From Bidens hawaiensis (taxonomy: Eukaryota; Streptophyta; Magnoliopsida; Asterales; Asteraceae), in NCBI GenBank assembly GCA_021521415.1, contig JAIQDT010009017.1, positions 1-64,000 of the forward strand: a stretch of DNA of 64,000 nucleotides, read 5' to 3'. The notes below the pieces were generated by a model. The model saw only the letters and a list, made by a program, of their open reading frames with translations, was not told the DNA's origin and searched no databases. Below, piece by piece: positions 45,702 to 55,466 of the stretch; within the stretch, counting starts at the first letter, position 1; each line of letters starts with the position of its first letter. Made by a program: the position numbers and the translations under genes.

Positions 45702-46102
45702 ACTACGTCGGTTAATCCGAATATGGAACGTGGAAAAATATTATTGATCCAATTTCAATGTTTTTTGCGATGATTGTGGTCCAAGATACAAACGGGTATA
45801 CTGGTTTCACAATACGGGTTAATGGGTTTGGTAATTGGGTTTGGATTAATAATATAATTATATAATCAGGTTTTACAATTTAGTCCCTCTATTATGAAGA
45901 TGGAAACAAAAATGGGTTTAAGTATTGATCAGGGTGTAAACTGTGTATTCCTAAAAGTTGTTTTATATAAAATAAATAAATAGTTGAACAATAATATTAA
46001 AATAACTAATTGTCTTGATATTTTATTTATAAAATTTCCCGAATATAAAAGCGGTTCGAGTTATGACTAATAAATAGTAATTTGGAAATACGAGTTGTTA
46101 CA

Positions 46103-46117
46103 GTCTCTCCTACTTTA
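46103..46117 (-). other. Polypurine tract (non-autonomous gypsy-type element)
   Basis: On the minus strand this reads TAAAGTAGGAGAGAC directly before the LTR start TGTAACAACTCG. Confidence 0.7.
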
Positions 46118-48734
46118 GGTAATTTCGTCCCAAAATTAAAAGATACTATAACAAAACCATTAAGTCTTGAATAAAGGAAAATTCAAATAAAATATAAAAA
46201 TTTATCCTTACACAGAACTTTGAATAGTTAATACAACACTCCAAATGAAAATCTGATAAGGGCACTTATATATAGGATGTACCCGCGGCGTATCCACCAT
46301 GTCCTTATGATTTTTACATTTGTGCCATTATTCCAACCACTTTCAATTCTATATTATGATACACGATCTTACGCATAACGATTTCCATGCGAGGACTTCG
46401 ATAATTATGTTCTGGACCATAATTATTTTTATCTTTGGATGGTCCACATGATCCATCCCATCGTGTGGATTTACAAAACGTTTGAAAATATAAATTTAAG
46501 AATATAAATCCTTTAGGGAAAGATTTTTAAGTGAGACGTCTTTAAATAGACAAAAGTTTATGGTTTGGTTATTTAAAATGAGGAATCTTATAAAACAACC
46601 CTTCGATAATTTTAACTTTACTCGAGGGGCATAACAATAGAAAATCTTAATTAGTACTTCAATAATTCATAAAAACATTAATTCTAAATTTATTAAATAG
46701 TCGATACAGAGTAGAAAAGTCAAATTCAAGTAAGTAGAATACGACGATCGGCAAAGTCTTCTAGTAGCTTAAATCTTCAGTTGTGCATGACTTGAAATCT
46801 TGGAACTTAACCGTCATGGGTGATTTGATCCATGAGAGCTTGAGCAGTCAAGGTAGATTAATTCGGCATCGCTTGGGTAACTGGAGCTCGAACGGTTTGC
46901 AAGAGGGTTGATTGGTTAGAGTAGGCTTGGTAAACTTGAGCTTGCTGGTGCGAAACTTAAGTTTAGGATTAGTATGAGTGATATTGCTTGATGAAAGGTG
47001 CTTTAGGGACGAGGGATTGATAGGTTTGAACTTGATGGGTAATGTAGTAGCGTGTAACTATAGTTTGAACTTAATTAGTTTGGATAATCTGAGGGCACAC
47101 ATCGCGGAGAGGATTTTGGTCTCCTGAATGGTAGCACGAACAGGTAGAAGGGGCATCAGGTTAAGCATGAGGGGTAGGGTGTTGCGGGACAACTTGTGCT
47201 TTAGGCAATGTAGGGAAAGTATATGCAAGGATGATCGAAGCGATTACATTGGGTGCAAACCCGACATGAGGATTGTGTCGAATGATGAAAGTTACTAGCG
47301 GGGCATAATGAGTTAATACCGATGGAAAGTTTCTTGCTCGGGATACTTTGATTTGCCAAGGTTGACGATTGATTTGATTAGTATCATAGTTTTTATGATT
47401 AGACTTGTGCTTGTTGTTGTCGTTGATGTTGTTGCGAGGATAAGCAGGGGTAAATGAATTAAAATTTCAATCAACGAAGTTAATGAACAAGTTTGAATTG
47501 GTTGTTAATGTTTTGAATTTGAGTTTATATTTTAGAGGTTCCAGCAGTTAATTCCTTGGCTATACACATGGTGGTCATGAGAACTAGACTATTGATGTCG
47601 AGGACGATGGTGGTTTCTTTGGTAAGACATTCCATGTGGACCAAAGATTTATAAGATGAAGGGTAAGTTGAGGAAACTAATTAAATAATAACAGTTTAAT
47701 TGTCTTATAATAACTTTGCTTTTAAGAAATAGGGGATTTGCGTCATATCATGAGGATCAAGGGATAAGAGATTATAAGATGACGGGGTGCATAGCGTAAA
47801 TACTTATGAGTCGATGTAGTCAAAACGATTAATGCGTGATAATTAGATGAGGAGTTAAGGTCAATTTAAAAATTAAATTTTTAGTAGATTCAGTTAACTT
47901 TTCAATAAACCAACGAAACATAAATTGTGTGTTGGCCTCCCATGAGCTTTCCATGGCAGTTTGAATGGCTCAACGAAACTAACGAATAAAAGCAACTGAG
48001 TTGGACTGCCCATGAACGTTACATGGTATTTTTATTGTCCCAGCTAATTAACGAATTAGCAATACAATAGAGAATGTCGGCCCATGAGCGTTACATGACG
48101 TTTTAACCGACCAAATTAACTAACGAATAAACAAGAAAAAATATAAGTAGTTGGAGCATCCCGTGAATCACCACGTATGATGAACTCCAACAAAAATAAC
48201 ATTCAAAACAAGATGAGGAATGGATAGTAGGAATGCCCATGGATACCATGAATTTTTCACCGAACTAACCGGTTAAATAACAAAACACAATAATCGGAAT
48301 TTACCGAATTTAGCCACGAACCACCGTGAATTTGGTTTAAAATCAACCTAAGGTGTCAGTCGTATGACAGTTGTGTTCCTCTTTGGCCGAGAGGAACTTG
48401 TCATGCTACCTATCCTCAATATGAAGGAGTATTTACAAAATTAGAGAATTCTTAAGGAATTTCCCAATAACAAAAAGGCAATCTACTTTAATTTAAAATA
48501 TTTACAAAAAAATTTCTTTGAAGGTTGAGGCATAGCCCCGGAGTTGTGTGTGTGTGTGTGCTTAACAATATAATAATAAACAATCATTAATTAAACATTT
48601 AAATAAGTACAATCTATCTAGTAATTACATAAGCTGTGAACAATCAATTAGAACATATCATGTAAACAAATAAGCACGTATGGGGCTCCTAAACATGTTA
48701 CTAGGTCACCACTAACGACCTATCTTAAACCTTC
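46118..48734 (-). other. Non-coding internal region of the gypsy-type element
   Basis: These 2.6 kb lack any recognisable gag or pol. At 47938-48330 about six degenerate units of 60-75 bp each carry a short CATG-N-CATG hairpin. A (TG)n run lies at 48544-48561. Other parts are unrecognised. Confidence 0.7.
47938..48330. repeat. Periodic hairpin units (CCATG...CATGG type)
   Basis: Units near 47938 (CCCATGAGCTTTCCATGG), 48009 (CCCATGAACGTTACATGG), 48081 (CCCATGAGCGTTACATGA), 48160 (CCCGTGAATCACCACGTA), 48236 (CCCATGGATACCATGA) and 48314 (CCACGAACCACCGTGAA). Most are followed by a CGAACTAACGAATAAA-like phrase. Confidence 0.75.
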
Positions 48735-48747
48735 GGCTTTGATACCA
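48735..48747 (-). other. Primer-binding site, tRNA-iMet type
   Basis: The minus strand reads TGGTATCAAAGCC, one mismatch from the standard site, three bases from the right LTR at 48751. Confidence 0.8.
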
Positions 48748-49877
48748 ATCTGTCACACACCAACCTACGGCGGAAATGTCGGGGCGTGAGCTGATTGCAC
48801 AGCTCTCAAGGTACTATCATGCAATATTTAAAGTGACAATATCTATTTAATTTAAATAAATATTCGGATAAATTCAAACACAAAATACAATTCATTAAAC
48901 AACCAATGAAAATAAATCTAAGTCTTGTTTACAATTCTTCTTACTTAAACTTCACTAAGTCTTCGTCAAATCTTGCAACTAGTTCAAACAATAACCTGCA
49001 TATGCGTATAAAATAGAAAGGTCTCTCAACAACACATGTTGAGTGAGTAAGACACCAGTTTAAGAAACTACAATAATATTATATAATAAATAAAGAAATA
49101 TGCAAACTGTTCCTATGAGATAAAAAGTTAAGCTATAGCACATACACAATCAAACCATAAAGAAAGGGCTAAACCAATTCCATATTAAGGGACATTGGTT
49201 ACCAAGCAAGGACTAAACCGTTGCCATAAAAATGGACATCGGTTGCCAAAAATAGTCGTATGATCATACTATAACGAGGAAATTCACCAAAAATGTGTTC
49301 ATAAAAAGAAAGTACGCAAATAGCAAGTAAGGCATAAACTTATATACACACAAGAATTAAACCGTTGCGGTTTATGAATAGTAGATAATAAATAAATACT
49401 GTAAATACGCATATGTCCCCAAAAGATTTAAAGTAAGTAAAAAAGAGGAGTGAAATACTCACCTTAGCGATTAAGCAAGAGATATGATTCGTTAAACTAT
49501 AAAGGTAGATCAAGCTCTTCAGGACAAATACCAACAAGAAATCCTAGGTAAAAATAATTGAGGGAAAAATAAATATGGATTGAATACGAAGCTAAGACTA
49601 GATAGGGAATTCGGGATTTGATGATCGAGTGTTCTTACAAAAATTTTATTTCTTAGACTTATTATAATTTAATTATCATAGTTTTATCGTAAATAATATA
49701 ATTTAATTATATACAATACTTAAAAAAATTTCTTAAATAAATATTTATAATACTTTATAGTTTATATAAAGAGGTTTGTTTAATTCAATCGAAAAATGCG
49801 TTTAATATATTTATATTTTTTCATTATTAATAAAGATTTCTTTTAAATTAAATAGTATGAATAATAATTAATAGATA

Positions 49878-50605
49878 AGGGATTTTTACATATATACCCT
49901 TCTTAAACATCTTAATTACATATTTCCCCAATATTAAAACCTTAATTACATATCTCCCCTTTTACCATACAATTACCCCTTTACCCTTATGAATTTGTAA
50001 TACCTAACAACCGAATTCTGTCCATTCACATAGCAGAGACCGATGCTTGCTACCATACCTCCGTGACCTCCGGCGTCCATTCGTTTAATTCTGGCGGCTA
50101 TTTGTGACCTCCAACGTCCGTTCTTTCTATTCCGGCGTCTATCCATGACCATCGGCGTCTATTAGTTCTATTTTGGTGTCTATAGGTGACCTCCGACGTC
50201 TATTAGTTCCATTCCGGCGTCGGACTCCGTGACCTCCGCTATGCCGTCGTGAAGTACTCTTCCGTCCTGTGAATCTTGTGCTACACCTGTGAGTTACCCA
50301 TGTGTAGTCGCTACTTTGTTGATTGATTAATATGTTTTTGATTCCAAATTAACTAATGTGTTGTTTTTTAATCTGTCCTATCTGATGATAATAAAAAAAA
50401 GTGTTCCTGATTTCTAATTGCTCTCTAAGTAAATAGTTTCTTTACTTAGTTCATTAGGGGTAATATAGTCATTTAGTTAGTTAATTTTAATGAAATGGGG
50501 ATATGTAATATATATGATTTAGAGAGGGGAAATATGTAATTGATTTTAAAGGATGGATAAATATGTAATAAAGGAACTTAGGGAGGGGATATATGTAAAT
50601 GCCCT
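49878..50605. mobile_element. 728-bp terminal-inverted-repeat DNA element (Mutator/hAT-like)
   Basis: Ends AGGGATTTTTACATATAT... and, reversed, AGGGCATTTACATATATC form imperfect inverted repeats of about 25 bp. They are flanked by AATAGATA (49870-49877 and 50606-50613). The empty site is present in the other LTR (near 43665). An 8-bp duplication suits hAT or Mutator-like elements; length and lack of ORF make it non-autonomous. The centre holds a GC-richer minisatellite. Confidence 0.82.
50055..50240. repeat. Minisatellite, unit about 35-40 bp
   Basis: The unit GTGACCTCCGGCGTCTATT plus TCTATTCCGGC recurs about five times with changes (50062, 50105, 50145, 50188, 50228). It makes this a CG-rich island inside an AT-rich element; it may be captured sequence. 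Confidence 0.65.
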
Positions 50606-50954
50606 AATAGATAATACATAATTTATACAACTAAAATCATTTATAAAATACTTAATAATTATGTAAAATAATAAGATTTAATATATATTTTGATTATGTA
50701 TTTTAAAAAAACAAAACCTTTTTAAATCTTTAACGTTTATATAACATTTATCAAATTTTCTTTTTTTTATATAAAAGTATATAATATAATTTTTACTAAG
50801 ATTCGGAAATAAAATTAGTTAGAATGACAGTTATATAAATAACTGGTTAATAATGTATTTATAATGTTTGCAACATAGTTTAAATATGTAAATATATAAC
50901 ATAATGATTAAATGTGTTAAAAAGAATAAAACATCTAAAAACCGGGCTAGGGCT

Positions 50955-51018
50955 GGCTCGAACCCGCGCCCCGAGCCACAAACAACCTTAACCCAATGAA
51001 ACACAACCAGCTGCTCCA
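50955..51018 (-). promoter_or_regulatory. tRNA-like module with A/B-box resemblance inside LTR
   Basis: On the minus strand TGGAGCAGCTGG (51007-51018) fits an A-box with one mismatch. GGTTCGAGCC (50955-50964) resembles a B-box about 45 bp further on. The paralogous site in the other LTR (44029-44100) is more decayed. It lies at the same relative place (about 800-890 bp into the LTR) as the module at 23868 lies in its own LTR (about 980 bp). Confidence 0.45.
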
Positions 51019-52449
51019 ACCGTTCAGTTGGTTATATCTTTTGAATAAAAGCTTTTAAACTGACTGACTTGTGCCCATATGAATTAGGAACCCTAACAAT
51101 CATCAATCGTTTATTCTGATACGAATTTGGTTAATTAATGTTAGGGTTTCTGATTTATGACTAATGAAGAACATGTTGCACCAATCAATTACCTTAAAAG
51201 AGTTTGATCTGAACAAGAACTGCATGAAGAGACTAGACGGCAAGAAATCCAGCATAACACTCAGCAGACGATCGACAAAACGTAATTAGATATAGGGGTT
51301 TTATTGGCGAGTTATTAAGGATTGTGTAGGTAAGTTTAATTGAATTATAATGCACTTATCGTGTAAATTATAAACCTAGGTTAAGGACGGTTGTTAATAA
51401 AGTTAATACGAATCAAAATTGATTGCTTTTCCTAATACACTACGTCGGTTAATCCGAATATGGAATGTGGAATAAGATTACTAATCCAATTTTCATGTTT
51501 ATGTCGATGATTGTGGTCCAAGATACAAACATGTATACGAGTTTCATTATGAGTTAATGGGTTTGGTAACTGGGTTTGGATTAATAATATAATAATATAA
51601 TCAGGTTTTACAATTTGGTCCCTCTATTATGAAGATGGAAACAAAAATGGGTTTAAGTATTGATTAGGGTGTAAATTGTATAATCTTGAAAGTTGTTTTA
51701 TATAAAATAAATAAATATCTAAACAATAATATTAAGATAACTATTTATCTCGATATTTTATTTATAAAATTTCCCGAATATAAAAGTGGTTCGGGTTACG
51801 ACTAATAAATATTAATTTGGTACTCGTTCATAATTAATTAGGTAATCGTAAAGGAGTCTAATATATAAAACTGTTGTGTCTTAAAACTCATTAGAAACTC
51901 ATAGGTGTCTTCTTGAGAAGGGTCAGGGGTCATGTTCGGGTTTTCTTTTAAGTGTCTATATTATTATCACAGTTTCATAAAAAGTATTTTCCAATTAACT
52001 GATAATCGCAAGTTAGGAGATTCAAGCATAGGTGGTTTTTCATTATTATCGGAGTCAGTTGAATTGAATTGTCTTTTGTTTTGTTTACTTGTCTATTCTA
52101 AATTAGACTAATTTATTAGTTTAATAATATTAGTAATTTAAAACCCCTTTTAAACAAATATAAAAATAAATAATCGTGTCGGTTTGTTAAGTCTAATGGT
52201 TAATTTACGTAATTTAAAGAGTCGTGTGGGTTCAATATCCAGACTTACTTAGCTTTACTAGAGTCAATCAGTTCACTTGTCTGTTAGTAGTTTAGTCGAG
52301 TTCTAGAGAGTCTAGAGTATTACTTGGTGTCTAGATTATGTTAAGTTAGTTAATAATTTAATAACTACTTTTAGCGCATCAATGAGCCACGATACACATG
52401 TCATCACATGCTTAATCTTGTGCCAAGTGTCGTGTGGATAGCTCTAAAT

Positions 52450-52463
52450 GTGACACGTGTCAC
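52450..52463. promoter_or_regulatory. G-box palindrome GTGACACGTGTCAC
   Basis: A perfect 14-bp palindrome centred on CACGTG, 23 bp before a TATAAATAG box (52487-52495) in the copia LTR. G-boxes bind bZIP/bHLH factors in plants; use here is inferred. Confidence 0.5.
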
Positions 52464-52486
52464 GCTCACTCATGACGGTAAGTTTC

Positions 52487-52495
52487 TATAAATAG
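52487..52495 (+). promoter_or_regulatory. TATA box of copia LTR promoter
   Basis: TATAAATAG in the LTR, downstream of the G-box. It is the likely pol II core promoter of the copia element. Confidence 0.55.
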
Positions 52496-52650
52496 AAAGT
52501 CAAGGAGCTCATTTGAAACACCCGAAAACCTGGATAAGTCACATCACGTATACACACTCGACCTGACCACACAACGCCTAACCAGCTCGTTACCTTGCAC
52601 ATGAAACAAAACAGCTCCCCGCCGATGATATGTGTTCTCAATTCCAACTC

Positions 52651-52653
52651 TGC

Positions 52654-52693
<40 letters not shown>

Positions 52694-52694
52694 A
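52651..52694. repeat. (CT)n microsatellite
   Basis: Nearly perfect CT tract with one TTTC interruption, downstream of the TATA box in the copia LTR leader. A plus-strand ORF across it is low complexity and not a gene. Confidence 0.95.
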
Positions 52695-52899
52695 TGTCTC
52701 TCTTAATCTCGATCTCTCGTTACAATACAATTCGAGTGCTAGGGTAATCCCGACAGTACATACTGCTTCGGCTGTTTTAACCTGGGAAGCAGACGGGCTT
52801 GCGAAAATTGGTCCGGAGTCTTTTTTAAGGGACCTCTGTTTAACATAACTCATTAACCACAATCGGGAACCATAGTTTGTTCAGTTTTGCAGCCATATG

Positions 52900-54372
52900 G
52901 TTTGGGGTGATCAAGATGAGTTCACCAACCAAAGGGACATACAAAAGGCATGACTCGGAGGTTATGCTCGAGTCTCGGTGAGCATGAGCCAAACGATGTG
53001 ATTGTGGTTACGGTGCAGTTTCAATGTGATGATCAACTCGACTTCGGTCGGGTTTTAACTCGTCATAGAATTCAGTGTTCGAGCACAAGTTAGGGATCTC
53101 GGTATGAATCAAGACATGTATATATTTTATATTTGTTAAATTTGCTGTTATTCTCGTTTGGATTTATATGTGGTATATGTACTACGAATTTCCAAATGTA
53201 TAAAACAGAATATCCCTTATTGTTGATTAATATTGTTTAACATAATTGTGACCCATGTCCTGCACAAAATGGAATTTAGAGACGGGTATTTTGTATTTTA
53301 ATATGATGCGTAGAGTTTATGTTTAACCGGATAAAGCGAAAAATGTCACGATTCTTCAGGGTTGTGTGGATATTGGAGTCAGGAAAATGGTACACACGTT
53401 TCATGGGAATGTTTTATGCTCGGGTTTGGATAAAAGTATTCCAATAATGACCCCATGTAAAACGTGTATGAAAAATCGTGAAGATTAACGGATTCAAGTG
53501 AAATATTTGAAGATATGAAAGAACCAGATATGATAGTGTGGACCGTGATGCTCGCTGCATACACGATGCACGGGTACGGTAGACACTTGATTGGCCATTT
53601 TGAGTTTTTGGTCTAGAGCGGGTTTAAACCCGGCCATGTTACGCTACGTGATTGCTAAGCATAATGTCGAGTGTAGTCTTCGGGTCTGGTAGACGAAGGT
53701 GAAAGACTTTTTAACATAATGTTGATTGTTTATAAAGTCCAACCTCGGTTGGACCATTACTTGTGTATGGTTGACCTTTTAGCCTTTTAGGTCGATTAGG
53801 GCGTTTAAAAGACCCATGTGCATTAATCGATAGCAAGCCAATGGAACCGAACTCGGGTGTTTGGGTAGTGTTAACAGATGCAAACTTTATGGAGACGTCA
53901 AGCTTAGTGAGGAAGTTGGAAGGAAGTTAATTCAATTGGACCCAAAGTTAATGAATTCAATAAAAGTTAATTCACTTTTATCTAACATGATAACAAGATT
54001 CATAGGTTTTTAGTGAATGATCAAATACATCCTTAAATTAATCTTATACATGATAGGTTAAATGAATTAGTTAATAAAATTAGGGAGGTTGGATATGCGG
54101 TTAATATAGAAAATGTTGTTCATATTGTGAAGGAAGGTGTTAAGGGCGATTTGGTAAAATTGCATAGTGAGAAACTTGCTATTGCATTTGCGTTTTTGGT
54201 GTATGGTGACAATGTGCCTTTGATTATTACAAAGAATTTGAGGATTTGTGGTGACTGTTATAACATGGCGAAGTTTGTATCGCGTTTTGAGAATCGTGTG
54301 CTTATTATTCGGGATACGAGAAGGTTTCATCATTTTGCTGATGGATTGTGTTCGTATGGAGATTATTGTTGA
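52900..54372 (+). pseudogene. PPR-DYW protein pseudogene
   Basis: Decayed pentatricopeptide-repeat protein of the PLS-DYW class (organellar RNA editing or processing factors). Recognisable pieces: EPNDVIVVTV (about 53006), MNQDMYI (53104), NVTILQGCVDIGVRKMVHTF (about 53350), EIFEDMKEPDMIVWTVMLAA (53502) with YTMHGYGRH, GFKPGHVTLRDC (53620), LDHYLCMVDLL (53750), MEPNSGVWVVLTDANFMETS (53840, E domain), then a 100-codon open stretch to 54372. That stretch has HSEKLAIAFAFLVYG, ITKNLRICGDCYN (CxxC zinc ligands of the deaminase-like domain) and RFHHF. The last residues are DYC, not DYW. Many stops and frameshifts lie before 54060. The 5' part is missing, possibly lost to the copia insertion on its left. 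Confidence 0.85.
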
Positions 54373-54721
54373 TATGAGGCGGGTAACGCGTGTAGAATTT
54401 CAATATCTTTGATTGGTTGAAAATATCACATTGATTATCATACTTGCTTACGTTTGAGATTTTTTCAACCGAGGGTGACAATATATTTTAATACATTCGT
54501 GTAACGATGAGATTGGTAAGGGTGAAACTATAAGAAAACAATGTCGTTGGATACCCTACCAATGGACATAACATGTTGTTACCAGAAATGTCGAAGATAG
54601 AAAAATGTAGTGGGTGAATTATTGGTTGATGATGAAAATGATTTCCTAAAGGATTGGTTCTCTTGTCACAATATGTGGCTTATAGTTAATTGGAATGATG
54701 AAACCATAATTCTACTACGAC

Positions 54722-54875
54722 GTGTTTGGGTGAGCTTTAAATATGCTTATTTGTTATTTGAAAAGTAAAAACAACTATTGAAAAGCTCCAATTTAAAGCT
54801 TTTGGAGGAGTTTTATCAAACATCTTTTGTTTTTCAACAAGCATATAAGCAAGTTTTTGAAGCTCACACAAACAC
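54722..54875. mobile_element. MITE-like foldback element (154 bp)
   Basis: Left end GTGTTTGGGTGAGCTT and right end AAGCTCACACAAACAC are inverted repeats with one mismatch. A second inner inverted pair is CTCCAA...TTTGGAG (54786-54808). No clear target duplication is seen. Confidence 0.6.
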
Positions 54876-55194
54876 CATTTATTTTCATATCATAATTACT
54901 AAAAAAAACTTAACGTGATAATCAAGGAGTTCAGGATACGTTGTGCTCCCGAGTCTCATTTACCGAGAATTTGGGAGTGAAGAAACACTAAACGAGGATG
55001 TAAAAAAATCGTTTTACCCAACTTTTTATAAGAAAAATTGATAGAAATGGAAGAAATGTTATGTTTATTTCATTCATTCCAAATCCATTCACATTAAAGA
55101 GATTTGGAAGGAAATTATTTTTAACCAAAACTTTTTAGTTTCCTTTCCATTTCCTTCGAAGTCGGGTACTTGATTAATTAGGAGAAAGTTAACG

Positions 55195-55304
55195 TACAAA
55201 TGAAATTGACGTGATGTGCTAATTGTGAGAATCAATAATTACTCTAATTGTATATATAATTACCCTACTTGATTTTCACAATTAACACTTTAATTTCATT
55301 TGTA
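55195..55304. mobile_element. MITE-like foldback element (about 110 bp)
   Basis: TACAAATGAAATT (55195) pairs with AATTTCATTTGTA (to 55304). Pairing continues inward (GCTAATTGTGA against TCACAATTAAC). It may have TA target duplications. Confidence 0.6.
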
Positions 55305-55466
55305 TTTGATCCAAACATTTATCCTTCTTTTTCAATCCCTTCACATTTTCTTGATTCTCTTTCCGTTATACTTTCGTTTATTAAATTCTGAAACACAACA
55401 TAATTTTGAACAATTGAACCCTTTTAAGCGGTTCTTTTTAACAAAAACAAATCTTTTATGTTAAAA

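Larger units (their letters stand above)
42533..46102 (-). repeat. 3' LTR of the non-autonomous gypsy-type element
   Basis: Starts TGGCACACCCCAACC (TGT altered to TGG) and ends GAGTTGTTACA. It holds the palindrome GTATGATCATAC (43043-43054), the core GTGAAATACTCAC (43237-43249), a (TA)n run (43831-43872) and a decayed tRNA-like module (about 44029-44100). Interrupted at 44523-45701. Confidence 0.85.
42533..51820 (-). mobile_element. Non-autonomous gypsy-type element with 2.3-2.4-kb LTRs
   Basis: Left LTR 42533-46102 (with a 1.18-kb insert) and right LTR 48751 to about 51820 (with a 0.73-kb insert) flank a 2.65-kb internal region bearing a primer site beside the right LTR and a polypurine tract beside the left. 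There is no gag or pol ORF. Without inserts the LTRs are about 2.39 and 2.33 kb. The last dozen or so bases of the right LTR look deleted or rearranged, and no target duplication could be matched. The LTR layout is related to that of the 19620-24914 element. Confidence 0.85.
48751..51820 (-). repeat. 5' LTR of the non-autonomous gypsy-type element
   Basis: Starts TGTCACACACCAACC. It contains GTATGATCATAC (49258-49269), the core GTGAAATACTCAC (49450-49462) and a better-preserved tRNA-like module (50955-51018), and is interrupted by the TIR element at 49878-50605. Confidence 0.85.
41210..52381 (+). mobile_element. Athila/Tat-type solo LTR with nested insertions
   Basis: The right end ACTTTTAGCGCATCA (52381) is the usual Athila/Tat LTR terminus. 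The left end is either TGATGAG at 41210 or 41217, where ATGAG (41212-41216) would match ATGAG after the right end (52382-52386). The body holds a TATA-like TATATAAACACCC (41645), a GC-rich phrase region (41495-41590) and the downstream LTR part to 42532, resuming at about 51821. No gag or pol is present. It is a solo LTR, already old when the next elements entered. Confidence 0.6.
40927..52880 (+). mobile_element. Copia LTR (plus), interrupted by nested elements
   Basis: The left piece 40927-41209 and right piece 52382 to about 52880 together form about 0.78 kb of LTR. Only one LTR is visible, beside remnant internal sequence on its left. The right piece holds a TATA box (TATAAATAG, 52487-52495), a G-box palindrome (52450-52463), a CT microsatellite and a phrase around CGGCTGTTTTAACCTGGGAA that I recall from copia LTRs. 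The right end is uncertain within tens of bases. Confidence 0.55.
54373..55466. other. Intergenic region with two foldback elements
   Basis: No gene is supported. It contains two small inverted-repeat elements (listed separately). Confidence 0.6.

Noticed and set aside
52630..52848. 72-residue ORF over the CT repeat
   Set aside because: It is a Ser/Leu low-complexity translation of a microsatellite within an LTR leader.
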